A DNA stretch of 64,000 bases from positions 1,997,001 to 2,061,000 of the forward strand of contig NZ_CP064356.1 in NCBI RefSeq assembly GCF_018141545.1, in the 5' to 3' direction. How positions within the stretch are numbered: the first letter of the stretch is position 1; each line of letters opens with the position of its first letter. Shown here one piece after another: positions 47,534 through 57,944 of the stretch. Both the position numbers and the translations under genes were made by a program. This stretch comes from Miltoncostaea oceani. Its GTDB lineage: Bacteria; Actinomycetota; Thermoleophilia; Miltoncostaeales; Miltoncostaeaceae. Under the pieces are notes generated by a model. It saw only the letters and a list, made by a program, of their open reading frames with translations. It was not told the DNA's origin and did no database searches.

Positions 47534-47737
47534 GGCGACAGCCTGTCGGAACGCCGCGCGGCCGTCGCCCCCGGGCGTGCGATCTGACACACGTTCGGTC
47601 ACCGTCGTGGCGCATTTCGGGTGCCGGGGCCCCGCCCCGGTTCGCCGTACCGGCCCCGGGTAGGCAGCGCTCCCGAACGACATCGACCGGCCGGGGGGAC
47701 GACGCCCGCCGGCCCCAATCCACACGGGAGGCACCGA

Positions 47738-48541
47738 GTGATCCTCGCCCTCGACATCGGCGACAGCTTCCAGAACTTCAGCGACGAGCTCTTCACGTGG
47801 CTGCCGCGCCTCATCGGCGCACTCGTCATCCTGCTCATCTTCTACGTGGTCGCCCGGATCGTCCGGAAGGTCATCGCGAAGGCCCTCTCCAGCGCCGGGA
47901 TCGACCGCGCGGTGAGGTCCGGCAGGTACGGTGATTACGTCACCCAGTACGCCTCGGGGTTCACCCCCAGCACGGTGATCGCCACCATCGGCTTCTGGTT
48001 CGTGCTGCTGACCGGCGTGCTGCTCGCACTGTCCACCCTCGGGATCGAGGCCCTCGACAACGCGATCGCCTCGATCGTGGGCTACCTGCCCAACGTCGTC
48101 GCGGCCATCGTCATCCTGGTCGTCGCGATCGCGATCGCCGGCATCGTGGGCGGCGCCATCACCAAGCTCATGGGCGACACGGCCCTCGGCAAGATCGCCG
48201 CGAGCATCGTCCCGGTGCTCGTCCTGACGGTCGCCGTCTTCATGGCGCTGGTGCAGCTCGAGATCGCCACCCAGATCGTCGTCGGGATGTTCTACATCGT
48301 GCTCGGCGGCATCGTGCTCGCCGTGGCCCTGGCCTTCGGCCTCGGCGGTCGCAACGCCGCCCAGCGGCTGCTGGACGGGGCCTACGAGAAGGGCCAGCAG
48401 GCCATGCCGCAGGCCAGGGAGGAGCTCGCCCTCGCGAAGGACCGCGCCGCCGAGCGCACCGGCGAGGCCCGGCAGAAGGTCGACGAGAAGCGGTCCGAGG
48501 TCGAGGGCGGCGGCTCCGGCCCCGCGCTGGGCTCCGCCTGA
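47738..48541 (+). CDS. MscS-like channel protein (conserved TM-helix repeats)
   Basis: A 267-residue membrane protein with about five transmembrane helices (LIGALVILLIFYVVARIV, FWFVLLTGVLLALSTL, VVAAIVILVVAIAIAGIVGG, IVPVLVLTVAVFMAL, FYIVLGGIVLAVALAFGLGG). The repeated YLPNVVAAIVIL-type unit is that of the TM_helix family related to small-conductance mechanosensitive channels. The tail is charged and coiled (REELALAKDRAAERTGEARQ). The canonical MscS beta domain is absent. GTG with GGGAGG 6 nt upstream. Confidence 0.85.
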   Translation: MILALDIGDSFQNFSDELFTWLPRLIGALVILLIFYVVARIVRKVIAKALSSAGIDRAVRSGRYGDYVTQYASGFTPSTVIATIGFWFVLLTGVLLALSTLGIEALDNAIASIVGYLPNVVAAIVILVVAIAIAGIVGGAITKLMGDTALGKIAASIVPVLVLTVAVFMALVQLEIATQIVVGMFYIVLGGIVLAVALAFGLGGRNAAQRLLDGAYEKGQQAMPQAREELALAKDRAAERTGEARQKVDEKRSEVEGGGSGPALGSA

Positions 48542-48955
48542 CCGCCGCGCCCCGGGCGGCGTCCGGGCGCACCGCCCGGCCCGGCCCCCGACCGGGGGCC
48601 GGGCCGCACGGGCCCGCATCGCGGGGCCCGCACGACGACATCCGACGGAGGAGACCCCATCGTCGCCATCGCCGTCATCGCGAACCCGCGACGGCGGCTC
48701 CGGCGAGGACGACGGGCCAGCCGGAGGCGGCCCTGACCGTTCCGCGGTCGTCGAGGACGACCCCGACGTGGTCCGGCTCGCCCACGGGCGGGCGCTCCCC
48801 TTCACCGCTGGGCCGTGGGCCCGCGCCTCCTACCGGGAGACCGTGTACGGGCGCCTGCGACCCGCGACCCGGGAGGACGCGACGAGGGTCCGCCAGGGCG
48901 CCGGGTACGCCATCCGGTTCGGCTGGCCGACGGCACCCGGACGGGCGTCGGGGGC
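48542..48955. other. Gene-free stretch with no recognisable gene
   Basis: About 410 bp between a + and a - gene. A plus-strand frame is open through it but continues as antisense of the MMPL gene without a stop of its own, so it is not taken as a gene. A GGAGGAG at 48651 has no ATG, GTG or TTG at proper spacing. Confidence 0.5.
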
Positions 48956-48987
48956 GGTGGGGTGGGTCCGGACGGACCCACCCCACC
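48956..48987. terminator. 15-bp perfect inverted repeat between convergent genes
   Basis: GGTGGGGTGGGTCCG (48956-48970) pairs perfectly with CGGACCCACCCCACC (48973-48987) around GA. It lies 9 nt after the MMPL stop and after the MscS-like gene. It has no T-tract but is a strong bidirectional hairpin. Confidence 0.6.
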
Positions 48988-48995
48988 CCCCGGCG

Positions 48996-51260
48996 TCAGG
49001 CGGGGCCGGCCTCCCGGGTCGCCACCTCGTCCGGGACGCGACGGCCGACGCCGTCGTGCGGCGGCTCGATCGTGAGGTTCGGGAGGACCCGCTCGAGCCA
49101 GCGCGGGATGTACCACGACTTCTCGCCGAGCAGCGTCAGCAACGCCGGGACGAGCGTCATCCGCACCAGCAGGGCGTCCACCAGGATCGCCACGGCCAGC
49201 AGGAGCCCGAACTCCTTCGGGATGCGGTCCGCGCTCAGGATGAACGCCGCGAAGACGGTGCCCATGATGATCGCGGCCGCCACGATGACGCGGCCGATCG
49301 CCGCGATGCCGTGCTCCACCGCCGCCCGGGTGCTGTACCCGTGGACGTGGTTCTCCGTGATCCGGCTCATCAGGAACACCATGTAGTCCATCGAGAGCCC
49401 GAACAGGATCGCGAACGCGATCGGCGGCACGAACGTCTCGATCGGGCCGGTCACGTCGAGACCGGTGAGGCCCAGGAGGTAGCCCTCCTGCACCACCAGG
49501 GTCAGGACGCCGAACCCGACGAAGGCCGACAGGATCGTCGTGATCGCCGCGGTGAGGGCGATCACGGCCGATCGGAACGCCATCGCCAGCACGAGGAACG
49601 TGATGCCGACGATGTAGAGCAGGAAGTACGGCATCCGCTGGAAGATCTGCTCGGCGATGTCCTTGAACGCCGCCGTCTGACCGCTGACGTAGGCCGCGGC
49701 GTCACCCCCGGCGACGGCCTGCGGCACCACCTCGTCGCGGATGCGGTCGACGAGGTCGTCGGTCGCCTCGTCCTGCGGAGCCGACTCCGGCGTCACGAAC
49801 ACGATCGCGACCGTGCGGTCGTCGTTGAAGACCGGCTCGCCGACGCGGGCGACGTCCTCGACGCCATCGAGCCCGTCGGCGATCCTCTGGGGGGCCCCGG
49901 GGTCGCCGTTCACGTCGATCACGACGGGGATGGGGCCGTTGAAGCCGCGACCGAAGCCCTCCGCCAGCAGGTCGTACGCGCGCCGGCTCGTCTGCTCGTC
50001 GGGCTGGGTGCCCTGGTCGGCGGCGCCCAGGCGCACCAGGGACGACGTCGATGCGAGGACGAGGATCAGCAGCAGGACCCCCGGGAAGATGATCTTCGCG
50101 TGGGCGCAGACGAACCGGCCGTAGCGCGCGATGAACGTCTTCTCGCGCCCCTCCTCCGAGTCGTCGAGCTGCTTCAGGAAGGGCACCTTCAGACGGTCGA
50201 CCTTCGTACCGAGCAGCGACAGCACCGACAGCAGCAGGGAGTTCGCGATCAGGACCGTCGTGAGGACGCCGAGGGCGCTGCCGAAGCCGAGGATCGTGAC
50301 GAACTTCAGCCCGATGAGCGCGAGGCCCGTGACGGAGATCGCGACGGTGACGCCCGCGAAGATCACGGCGCGCCCCGCGGACGCCCCGGCCTCGGCCGCC
50401 GCGTCGCGTGGCGAGAGCCCCGCGTGCAGCAGCTCGCGGAAGCGCGTCACGATGAACAACGAGTAGTCGATGCCGACGCCGAGGCCGATCATCGAGACCA
50501 GGATCGGCGTGACCGTGTTGACGTCGGTCAGGCCGGCCATGATGAACAGCAGCAGGAACGCCGTGGCGAGCGCCACGATCGCGAGCGCGATGGGGATGAT
50601 CATCGCGACGAGCGTCCGGAAGACGACGAGCAGCACGATGATCGCCGCGAGCAGGCCGAGCAGCTCCGCGGAGCCCTGCTCGATCGGCGGGAATTCGGCG
50701 TCGCCGTTGTACTCGACGGTCACCCCCACCGGGGCGACGGCCTCGCGGAAGAAGTCCTGGACCTCCACGACCCGGTCGCGGTCGGCCTCCTCGATGGTCT
50801 GGTCGAACTGCGCCTCGGCGTAGGCGATGCGCCCGTCCTGCGACACGGTCGCCGGGTCGAGCGGGTCCTTCACGTCGACCAGCCCGGCCTCGCCGTCGAC
50901 GGGCGTGTCCGACGCCGGCGCGAACCGGGTGCGCGCCTCCGCGACGGCCGCCTCGATCGCCGCGCGGCGCTCGGGCGTGTCGAGCCGCTCGCCCTCGGGC
51001 GCCGCGAACACGACGTTCAGGACGCCGCCCTGCTCGGCGGCGAACTCGGTCTCGATCAGGTCCGTCGCCTTCTGGGTGTCGGACCCGGGGATGTCGAACT
51101 CGTCCCGCAGCGACCCGCCCACCGTCGCGACGAGCGCGATCAGCACGACGATGATGCCGAGCCAGCCGAGGACCGTCTTCCACGGGTTGTAGGCGAACCA
51201 GCGGGCCAGGCGCGCGAGGGCCCCCGTCGACGTGCGCTCGTGCTCGCGAAGCCCTGACAC
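48996..51260 (-). CDS. MMPL family RND transporter
   Basis: A 754-residue transporter with the MMPL/RND plan: one helix at the start ([20 protein letters not shown]), a large exterior domain, five or six helices ([20 protein letters not shown] and on, with [20 protein letters not shown]), then the repeat with a second set ([18 protein letters not shown]). The paired Asp-Tyr motifs GIDYSLF and SMDYMVF are those used for proton coupling. Substrates are often lipids, but here unknown. GTG at 51260 has GGAGG 7 nt upstream. Confidence 0.95.
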   Translation of the reverse strand: MSGLREHERTSTGALARLARWFAYNPWKTVLGWLGIIVVLIALVATVGGSLRDEFDIPGSDTQKATDLIETEFAAEQGGVLNVVFAAPEGERLDTPERRAAIEAAVAEARTRFAPASDTPVDGEAGLVDVKDPLDPATVSQDGRIAYAEAQFDQTIEEADRDRVVEVQDFFREAVAPVGVTVEYNGDAEFPPIEQGSAELLGLLAAIIVLLVVFRTLVAMIIPIALAIVALATAFLLLFIMAGLTDVNTVTPILVSMIGLGVGIDYSLFIVTRFRELLHAGLSPRDAAAEAGASAGRAVIFAGVTVAISVTGLALIGLKFVTILGFGSALGVLTTVLIANSLLLSVLSLLGTKVDRLKVPFLKQLDDSEEGREKTFIARYGRFVCAHAKIIFPGVLLLILVLASTSSLVRLGAADQGTQPDEQTSRRAYDLLAEGFGRGFNGPIPVVIDVNGDPGAPQRIADGLDGVEDVARVGEPVFNDDRTVAIVFVTPESAPQDEATDDLVDRIRDEVVPQAVAGGDAAAYVSGQTAAFKDIAEQIFQRMPYFLLYIVGITFLVLAMAFRSAVIALTAAITTILSAFVGFGVLTLVVQEGYLLGLTGLDVTGPIETFVPPIAFAILFGLSMDYMVFLMSRITENHVHGYSTRAAVEHGIAAIGRVIVAAAIIMGTVFAAFILSADRIPKEFGLLLAVAILVDALLVRMTLVPALLTLLGEKSWYIPRWLERVLPNLTIEPPHDGVGRRVPDEVATREAGPA

Positions 51261-51382
51261 CTTCCGTCCTCCCCGTTCGTGGGCGCGTCCGACGCGGCCC
51301 CGTGGACCGCAGCTCGCGACGTCCGCGCCGCCCGACGAGAGGGATCTCCCCGCCGGCGCCGGACCATCTCGATCGAAGCGCG

Positions 51383-51413
51383 ATTCTATGGTCCGAACCG
51401 GATGGCGGCGCAA
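51383..51413 (-). promoter_or_regulatory. Promoter of the MMPL gene
   Basis: TAGAAT (51388-51383) is a near-consensus -10 with TTGCGC (51413-51408) 19 nt upstream. The leader would be ~115 nt. The rest of the 51261-51615 gap contains no gene; near-identical CCGATCGGTG words occur at 51494 and 51517. Confidence 0.5.
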
Positions 51414-51615
51414 GCCCCGGAGGGCGATCCCGACGGCCCCGTCCCGTCCCCGGGGAGGGCCGGCCGTCCCGGGGGACCGCCGGCGACCATCCTCCGATCG
51501 GTGCCGCCACGATCATCCGATCGGTGATCGCGCCGGACTGCACCCCGGGGCCCGTCTCGCCGATGAGCAGGGTGGGATCCCCCCGGATCGGCCCACCCCG
51601 TCCCGAGGACCGCGC

Positions 51616-53304
51616 GTGCCCGGATCAACGGACCGACACCCGACGACCACCGAGCCGGACCCGCTGGTGCGCCTCGTGACGCAGAAGGACGCGCTGCTGC
51701 GCGTCGCGCGCGAGGTCGCCGGCGGGGCGCCGCCCGCCGCGGTGTTCGCCACCGTCGCCCGCGAGGTCGCCGACATCCTCGGCGCCGAGGCGGGGATCGT
51801 CTGGCGCTACACCGACGAGGGCTCGCTCGTGGTGGGGTCGCACGGGGAGCACCGGTCCCGGCTCGGCGTGACGTTCCCCCTCGCGGGTGACGGCGCCGTC
51901 GTGGTCGTCTCCCGCACCGGTCGCCCGGCCCGGTGCACCTACCCCGCGCTCCCCCCCACCGACCCCACCACCGCGCGCGTCGGGGGGCAGGGCTACACCA
52001 GCGGGGTCGCGGCGCCCCTCAGCGTCGGCGGGCGCCTGTGGGGCGCCGTCCTCGCCGCGACGACGGGCCCCGCCCCGTTCCCCCCCGACGCGGAGGAGCG
52101 ACTGGAGCAGTTCGCGGAGATGGCGGCCCTCGCGATCGCGAACGCCCAGGCCCGCGAGGAGCTCACGCTGCTCGCGACCATCGACGGGCTCACCGGGGTG
52201 GTCAACCAGGGCGAGTTCCACCGCCGCCTCGACACCGAGGTCGCCCGCGCCCGCCGCCACGGGCGCCCCCTCGCGCTGGTGGTCCTCGACCTCGACCACT
52301 TCAAGCGCGTCAACGACGACCGGGGCCACCAGGTCGGGGACCGCGTCCTGCAGCACGCGGCACGTGCGATCGCCGGGGGGCTGCGCTCCGAGGACGTCCT
52401 CGCCCGCGTCGGCGGCGAGGAGTTCGCCGTCATCCTGCCCGAGGTCGACGCCCGGGCCGGCGTCGCGGCGGCGGAGCGCATGCGCTGCGCCGTGGCGCGG
52501 GTCCACGAGGAGGGCATCCCCGCGGTGACCGCCTCGGCCGGCGTCGCGGAGCTCCGCGACACGGGGGACCACGACGCGCTGTTCGCCGCCGCCGACCAGG
52601 CCCTCTACGTCGCGAAGGGCGCCGGCCGCAACCGGGTCCACCGGTACGACCCCGCCGACCCGCGCCAGGCGACCGCCGCCGCGCCGGGGGCGACGCCCTC
52701 GGAGGCCCTCGCCGCGGTCCGCGCGCTGGCGCTCGCGGTCGAGGCGAAGGACCCCGCGACCCGCCGCCACAGCGAGAGGGTCGCGTCGCTGGTGGGCCGC
52801 ATGGCGGCCGCCGCCGGATGGGGCGCCCGGGAGATCGACGCGCTCCGCCAGGCCGCCCTCGTCCACGACGTCGGCAAGATCGGGGTCCCCGACCGCGTGC
52901 TGCTGCAGACCGGTCCGTTGACGTCCGCGGAGTACGAGCGGGTGAAGGTGCACCCCGCCCTCGGGGCCGGCATCGTGGCCGAGGTCCTCGGCCCGGCCCA
53001 GACCGCGTGGGTGCGCCACCACCACGAGCGGGCCGACGGGTCCGGCTACCCGGACGGCCTCGCGGGTGCGGACATCCCGGAGGGCGCGCGCCTGATGGCC
53101 GTCGCCGACGCCTTCGACGTCATGACGCGCGGCCGCGCCTACGCCCCGGCACGCACCCCGGAGGCGTCGCTCGCGGAGATCCGGGACCTCGCGGGCGTCC
53201 AGTTCGACCCTGCCGCGGTTGCGGCGCTGGAGGACGTCCTCGCCGGGGGCGGCGGCGGCGACGGTCAGCCGGCGAGCAGCGCCTCCAGGCGGACCTCGGG
53301 GTAG
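51616..53304 (+). CDS. GAF-GGDEF-HD-GYP c-di-GMP protein
   Basis: A 562-residue protein with a GAF domain ([19 protein letters not shown]), a diguanylate cyclase domain with active GGEEF and an I-site RSED five residues before it, and an HD-GYP phosphodiesterase ([42 protein letters not shown]). It could make and break c-di-GMP; the domain balance cannot be judged from sequence. GTG at 51616 has GAGGA 6 nt upstream; the longer frame upstream is not conserved. Its last 40 bp overlap the 3' end of the convergent prfC. Confidence 0.92.
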   Translation: MPGSTDRHPTTTEPDPLVRLVTQKDALLRVAREVAGGAPPAAVFATVAREVADILGAEAGIVWRYTDEGSLVVGSHGEHRSRLGVTFPLAGDGAVVVVSRTGRPARCTYPALPPTDPTTARVGGQGYTSGVAAPLSVGGRLWGAVLAATTGPAPFPPDAEERLEQFAEMAALAIANAQAREELTLLATIDGLTGVVNQGEFHRRLDTEVARARRHGRPLALVVLDLDHFKRVNDDRGHQVGDRVLQHAARAIAGGLRSEDVLARVGGEEFAVILPEVDARAGVAAAERMRCAVARVHEEGIPAVTASAGVAELRDTGDHDALFAAADQALYVAKGAGRNRVHRYDPADPRQATAAAPGATPSEALAAVRALALAVEAKDPATRRHSERVASLVGRMAAAAGWGAREIDALRQAALVHDVGKIGVPDRVLLQTGPLTSAEYERVKVHPALGAGIVAEVLGPAQTAWVRHHHERADGSGYPDGLAGADIPEGARLMAVADAFDVMTRGRAYAPARTPEASLAEIRDLAGVQFDPAAVAALEDVLAGGGGGDGQPASSASRRTSG

Positions 53305-54836
53305 TCCTTCTCGATGCCGGCGACGTGCATCGGGGAGCGGAACAGCGCGACCAGCTCGCCGCTGCGCCGGGCCAGCACCTCCACGCCGACGCGGGCGAGC
53401 ACCTTCGCGCCCTCCTCGTCGGTCTCGCGGGCGATCATCCGCCGGGGCGGGTCGATCTCGGTGGGGGCGCCGAACTCGCCCTCGAGGCGGGCCTTCGCCA
53501 CCTCGAGCTGCATCGGCCCGACGGCCGCGAGCACCGGGGACTGGTCGCCGCGGTCGCGGTGGCGGAGCACCTGGACGACGCCCTCCTCGTCGAGCTCGCC
53601 GAGGCCCCGCTGGAACTGCTTGTAGCGCCGGGAGTCGCGGGAGCGCGCGACGGCGAAGTGCTCCGCCGCGAACCGCGGCATCGGCGCGAACCGCACGGCG
53701 GGGCCGTCGTGCACGACGTCGCCCGGACGAAGCCCCGTCGCGTTGACCAGCCCGATCACGTCGCCGGGGAAGGCCTCCTCCACGGGGATCCGGTCACGGC
53801 CGAAGGGCTGGTGCGCGTAGCTGAGGCCCACGGGCTTGCCGGTGCGCTCGTGGCGGGCGGCGAGGGTGCGCTCGAAGCGGCCCGAGCAGACGCGCAGGTA
53901 CGCGATGCGGTCGCGGTGGCGGGGGTCGGTGTTGGCCTGAACCTTGAAGACGACGCCGCAGAACGGGTCGTCGAGCGCCCGCACGCCGCCGTCGGTCGTG
54001 TCCCACCCGGCGGGGGGCAGGCCGATGCCCTCGACGGCCTCCAGCAGCTGGCGCACCCCGCAGTTCCCGAGCGCCGAGCCGAAGAACACCGGCGTCGTGA
54101 CGCCCGCCGCGAACCCGGCGGGGTCGTGGTCGGCCCCGACGCCGTCGAGCAGGTCGAGGTCGTCGGCGAGGGTGGCGCGGGCGGCGGGCGGCAGGTCGGC
54201 CGCGGCGAGGGGCACGGGCTCCTGCTCGCCGGCGCTGGCGCCGTGGACCGGGCGGTCGTACGGGATGAACGTCGCGTCGCGCCGGTCGACGATGCCGAGG
54301 AACACGCCCTCGTGCAGCACCGGCCACGTGACCGGGGTGGGGCGCATGCCGATCTCGCGCTCGATCTCGTCGAGCAGCTCCAGGATGTCGCGCGCCGGGC
54401 GGTCGAGCTTGTTGACGAACGTGATGATCGGGGTGCCGCGCGTGCGGCACACCTGGAACAGCTTGAGGGTCTGGGGCTCCAGGCCCTTCGCCGCGTCGAT
54501 CACCATCACGGCCGTGTCGGTGGCCGTCAGCACCCGGTAGGTGTCCTCGGAGAAGTCGCGGTGCCCGGGGGTGTCGAGCAGGTTCAGCACGTGGCCGCGG
54601 TGCTCGAAGCGCAGCGCGGCGGAGGTGACCGAGATGCCGCGCTGGCGCTCGATCTCCATCCAGTCCGACCGCGCGTGCGAGCCGCCGTCCTTCGCGCGGA
54701 CGGCGCCCGCCAGGTCGATCGCGCCGCCGTAGAGCAGCAGCTTCTCGGTGAGGGTGGTCTTGCCGGCGTCCGGGTGCGAGATGATCGCGAACGTCCGCCG
54801 GCGGGCCGCCTCGGCGACCGCGCGGCCGCTGCTCAT
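53265..54836 (-). CDS. prfC: Peptide chain release factor 3
   Basis: RF3 is the GTPase that recycles RF1/RF2 after termination. The 523 residues contain G1 [17 protein letters not shown], the switch [25 protein letters not shown] and NKLDRPARD, then RF3-specific domains ([40 protein letters not shown]). ATG at 54836. A TACCGT -10 near 55038-55033 would give a ~190-nt leader in the 241-bp gap upstream, which holds no gene. Confidence 0.97.
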   Translation of the reverse strand: MSSGRAVAEAARRRTFAIISHPDAGKTTLTEKLLLYGGAIDLAGAVRAKDGGSHARSDWMEIERQRGISVTSAALRFEHRGHVLNLLDTPGHRDFSEDTYRVLTATDTAVMVIDAAKGLEPQTLKLFQVCRTRGTPIITFVNKLDRPARDILELLDEIEREIGMRPTPVTWPVLHEGVFLGIVDRRDATFIPYDRPVHGASAGEQEPVPLAAADLPPAARATLADDLDLLDGVGADHDPAGFAAGVTTPVFFGSALGNCGVRQLLEAVEGIGLPPAGWDTTDGGVRALDDPFCGVVFKVQANTDPRHRDRIAYLRVCSGRFERTLAARHERTGKPVGLSYAHQPFGRDRIPVEEAFPGDVIGLVNATGLRPGDVVHDGPAVRFAPMPRFAAEHFAVARSRDSRRYKQFQRGLGELDEEGVVQVLRHRDRGDQSPVLAAVGPMQLEVAKARLEGEFGAPTEIDPPRRMIARETDEEGAKVLARVGVEVLARRSGELVALFRSPMHVAGIEKDYPEVRLEALLAG

Positions 54837-55077
54837 CGTCGCCACGGTCGGCGCCTGCGGGGGTGTGTGTCGGCGGGGGTCGTCATCGTCGTCGTGGCGC
54901 GTCGCGGACGGCCGGCGGCGCGGGGGCCGGGGGCCGTCGCCGACGGGGCCGCGGGGCGGCCGAGTGCGGCGGTGGTGCGGGGCGGCGGCGAGGCGGCGGC
55001 ACGCGGCCACCGGACGTCGCCGTCCTCACCTGACGGTACCACGGGACCCGGGCGACGCCCCGCGGCGGCAGCGCGGC

Positions 55078-56202
55078 CTAGTGGTCCCGCATCGCCGCCT
55101 TGCGCCGGTACAGGGCCGCGTCGGCCCGCTCGATGAGCGCCTCCAGGCTGTCGCCGTCGGCGAGGGTGGCCAGCCCGGCGCTGATCGACGCGCCGGGGCG
55201 CATCGCGCGGAGGGCGTCCCCGATGGCGGCGACGCGCTCCGCCGCGACGTCGAGGGTCACGTCCGACAGCGCGCAGACGAACTCGTCACCCCCCCACCGC
55301 ACCGTGATGTCGTACGAGCGGAGCGAGGCGATGATCGCGCGGGGGACGTCCCGCAGCAGCGCGTCGCCGGCGGCGTGCCCCTCGGTGTCGTTGACGGCCT
55401 TGAGGCCGTCGACGTCGAGCATCGCGATCACCAGCGGGAGGCGCAGACGGCGGGCGCGGGCGAACTCGTGGGCGAGGGCCAGCTCGCCCGTGCCCCGGCG
55501 GAACACGCCCGTCAGCTCGTCGAAGCCGCCGTCGGAGCGGTCGGACGCGGCACGCCGGCGGTCCGCTGCGGCGGCCTCGCGGTCGACGGCTGCCGCCGCG
55601 CGCTCCCGGGCGGACCGGTGGCGGATCTGCGACGCGCCCCGGCGCATCTCCGCGAGGGCCGCGGCGGCCGGATCGACGAGGCCCGCGTCGCGCGCCAGCT
55701 GCTCGCGCCCCTCGGCGGCGCGATCGCGAGCGTCGGCCGCCCGGTCGCGCGCGTCGGCGGAGCGGTCGCGTGCCTCCGCGGCACGATCCCGGGCGTCGGC
55801 GACCTCGTCGCGGCGCTGCGCGGCGCCGAGCCGCTCCGCGGTGGCGCGCGACCGCTCCGCCGCCGTCGCATGGCGCTCGCGGGCCGTCGCGCGGCGCTCG
55901 GCACGGGTCGCGTCGTGGACGGCGTCCCCGTGCGCCTCGTCGAGGTCCGACGCGCCCCGATCGAGGTCGGAGGCCTCCTGGTCGCGGTCGGCGGCGTCCT
56001 GCTCGCGGTCGGCGAGCGCCTGGTCGCCCCCGAACGTACCGGCGTCCGCGTCGGCGATGGTCTGGTCGATGTCGGCGAGGCCCTGCTCGGCGTCCGCGCG
56101 CGTCACGGCGCCGTCGTGGGCCGCGATCTCGCGCAGCTCGCGACGGACCGCATCGCGGAGGGCCACCGCGGCGGCGTCGTCGGGTGCGGGCTCCGGCGGC
56201 AT
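55078..56202 (-). CDS. Diguanylate cyclase with heptad coiled coil
   Basis: A 374-residue protein. Residues ~75-200 are a charged coiled coil of Asp/Arg/Ala heptads, best in the run ARDRAAEARDRSADARDRAA. The C-terminal domain is a GGDEF cyclase (IAMLDVDGLKAVNDTEGHAAG, RWGGDEFVCALSD) with an I-site RSYD five residues before GGDEF. There is no membrane segment; the coil may set dimerisation, which activates cyclases. ATG forms TGATG with the HD-GYP gene. Confidence 0.92.
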   Translation of the reverse strand: MPPEPAPDDAAAVALRDAVRRELREIAAHDGAVTRADAEQGLADIDQTIADADAGTFGGDQALADREQDAADRDQEASDLDRGASDLDEAHGDAVHDATRAERRATARERHATAAERSRATAERLGAAQRRDEVADARDRAAEARDRSADARDRAADARDRAAEGREQLARDAGLVDPAAAALAEMRRGASQIRHRSARERAAAAVDREAAAADRRRAASDRSDGGFDELTGVFRRGTGELALAHEFARARRLRLPLVIAMLDVDGLKAVNDTEGHAAGDALLRDVPRAIIASLRSYDITVRWGGDEFVCALSDVTLDVAAERVAAIGDALRAMRPGASISAGLATLADGDSLEALIERADAALYRRKAAMRDH

Positions 56203-57020
56203 CAGCGTGCCGCCCCGCCGCCGAGCGCCACCCGGGGCCGGGCCGTCGGGCCGCGGGACGGCGCCTCCACGCACGCGACGAGCGCATCCACGACCTCGGG
56301 GTCGAACCGCGTGCCCCGGCCGTCGCCGATGATCCGCAGGGCCTGGTCCACCGCGATCGCCGGCCGGAAGACCCGGTCGTGGGTGAGGGCGTCGAAGACG
56401 TCGGCGACGGCGGCGATGCGCCCCTCGCGCGGGATCCGGTCCGCCCTGAGCCGGTCGGGGTACCCGGAGCCGTCGATGCGCTCGTGGTGGGTGCGGGCCA
56501 TGAGAGCCGCCAGGTCGAGGAGCGGTTCACCCGACCCGGCGAGCATGCGGAAGCCGATCTCGGCGTGCGTCTCGATGACCTGCCGCTCCTGCGGGGTGAG
56601 CGGACCGGGCTTGTCGAGGATCGCGTCCGGGATGGCCAGCTTGCCCAGGTCGTGCAGCGCCCCGGCCGTCCCGATGGCCCCGCACCGCGTGGGGTCGAGC
56701 CCGAGGTGTGCCGCGAGCGACGAGCAGATCGCGCCCACCCGCTCCGAGTGCGCGCCGGCCTCGCCGTCGCGGGCCGCGATCGCGCCCGCGAGGCGGCGGA
56801 CCGTCTCGGCCCGGGACCGGGTGAGGCTCTCGCCCATCGCCGCCAGCGAGCGCTTCGCCCTCCTCAGCGACGCGGTGCGCTCGGCGACCAGCTCCTCCAG
56901 CTCGCGCGGGTCGGGGCCCGGCGCCGGGGCGACGGGCTCCTGCGGGGGCGGGGACGCACGGCGCTCCCCGCCGGGGGACGTCCCGGTGGGCCGGCGGCGG
57001 GACCTCCTGAGACCGGGCAC
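56202..57020 (-). CDS. HD-GYP phosphodiesterase
   Basis: A 272-residue protein with a basic/proline-rich N-terminus, a short coiled helix (LEELVAERTASLRRAKRSL) and an HD-GYP domain: AGAHSERVGAIC, GALHDLGKLAIPDAIL, MARTHHERIDGSGYPDRLRA, VADVFDALTHDRVFR. It would hydrolyse c-di-GMP. It is translationally coupled to the cyclase downstream, so an opposing pair is made together. GTG at 57020 with GGGAG 5-6 nt upstream. Confidence 0.92.
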   Translation of the reverse strand: MPGLRRSRRRPTGTSPGGERRASPPPQEPVAPAPGPDPRELEELVAERTASLRRAKRSLAAMGESLTRSRAETVRRLAGAIAARDGEAGAHSERVGAICSSLAAHLGLDPTRCGAIGTAGALHDLGKLAIPDAILDKPGPLTPQERQVIETHAEIGFRMLAGSGEPLLDLAALMARTHHERIDGSGYPDRLRADRIPREGRIAAVADVFDALTHDRVFRPAIAVDQALRIIGDGRGTRFDPEVVDALVACVEAPSRGPTARPRVALGGGAAR

Positions 57021-57157
57021 GCATGCTCCCTTCGGAGAGGGACATGCCGCCGGGGTCTCGGGCGGCGGGGGCCGGACGCACCCCCTTGTCGGGATCCGTG
57101 ATCCCGCTCGGAGGGTATGCCCACGGCCGGGACGGCGCAACGCGTCGCCGCGCGACC

Positions 57158-57883
57158 TCAGGTGCTGGTGCGGAGGTCCTCGGGACGGAGGGCGCCGGCG
57201 ACGACGTCGTGGGCGACGTCCGAGAGCCGCAGGCCGCCGCGACGGGCGTGGTTGCGCAGGGCTCGGAACGCCGTGTCCATGTCGCAGCCGTGGCGCTCGG
57301 CGATGATGCCCTTGGCCTGCTCGATGGCCACCCGGCTGTGCAGCGCACCCTGGAGCTGCTCGGCCACCATCCGCGACTCGTGGAGCGCGCGGCTTTGGAG
57401 GACGGCGATCGTCGCGACGTCGGCGAGGGCCTGGGCAGTCGCGACCTCCGCGGCGGTCATGGGGAGCGGCTCGACGCGGAAGAGGTTCATGGCGCCCAGG
57501 ACGCTGCCGCGCAGGCGCAGGGGGAACGCGTGCGCCGCGCGGAACCCGGCGGCCGCGGCGACGGGGGCGAACCGCGGCCAGCGGTCCGCGGCGTGCGCGA
57601 GGTCGACGACCTCGACGGGCGCGCCGTCGTGGAAGGCGTCGCGGCAGGGGCCCTCGTCGTTCTGGATCTGGAAGAGCTCGACCGTCTCGATGGCCTCGCT
57701 GGTCGCGGCGATGAGCCGCAGGTTGCCGTTGCCGTCGGCGAGGAGCAGGCCGGCGGCCTCGGCGCCGAGAAGCTCCACGCTGCGCTCGGTGAGGAGCACC
57801 AGCAGCTCCACCACGTCGAAGTCCTCCACCAGGCTGTCGGCGAGCTCGACGAAGGTCGTCGCGAGGCGCTGTTCTCGGGTCAC
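57158..57883 (-). CDS. GAF-ANTAR RNA-binding antiterminator (paralog)
   Basis: A 241-residue paralog of the 43266 protein with the same order and shared stretches (TREQRLATTFVELADSLVED, ELFQIQNDEGPCRDAF, LRGSVLGAMNLFRVEP). The ANTAR bundle is HSRVAIEQAKGIIAERHG. GTG start. A TACACT -10 lies about 36 bp upstream. Confidence 0.93.
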   Translation of the reverse strand: MTREQRLATTFVELADSLVEDFDVVELLVLLTERSVELLGAEAAGLLLADGNGNLRLIAATSEAIETVELFQIQNDEGPCRDAFHDGAPVEVVDLAHAADRWPRFAPVAAAAGFRAAHAFPLRLRGSVLGAMNLFRVEPLPMTAAEVATAQALADVATIAVLQSRALHESRMVAEQLQGALHSRVAIEQAKGIIAERHGCDMDTAFRALRNHARRGGLRLSDVAHDVVAGALRPEDLRTST

Positions 57884-57918
57884 GGTCGTTCCGTCCTGTC
57901 GAGGCGGTCCGGGGACCG

Positions 57919-57924
57919 AGTGTA
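57919..57924 (-). promoter_or_regulatory. -10 of the GAF-ANTAR gene
   Basis: TACACT, within CATACACT, is 35 bp before the GTG of the GAF-ANTAR gene. Confidence 0.4.
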
Positions 57925-57944
57925 TGAGTGTGCGGGCATCGGCG

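Noticed and set aside
47576-47592. A second LexA-like site (CGAACGTGTGTCAG)
   Set aside because: Only one half-site matches; the right arm lacks GTTCG.
48768-51257. An 829-residue plus-strand ORF
   Set aside because: It runs as antisense of the MMPL transporter; the gene-free first part has no start context and no own stop.
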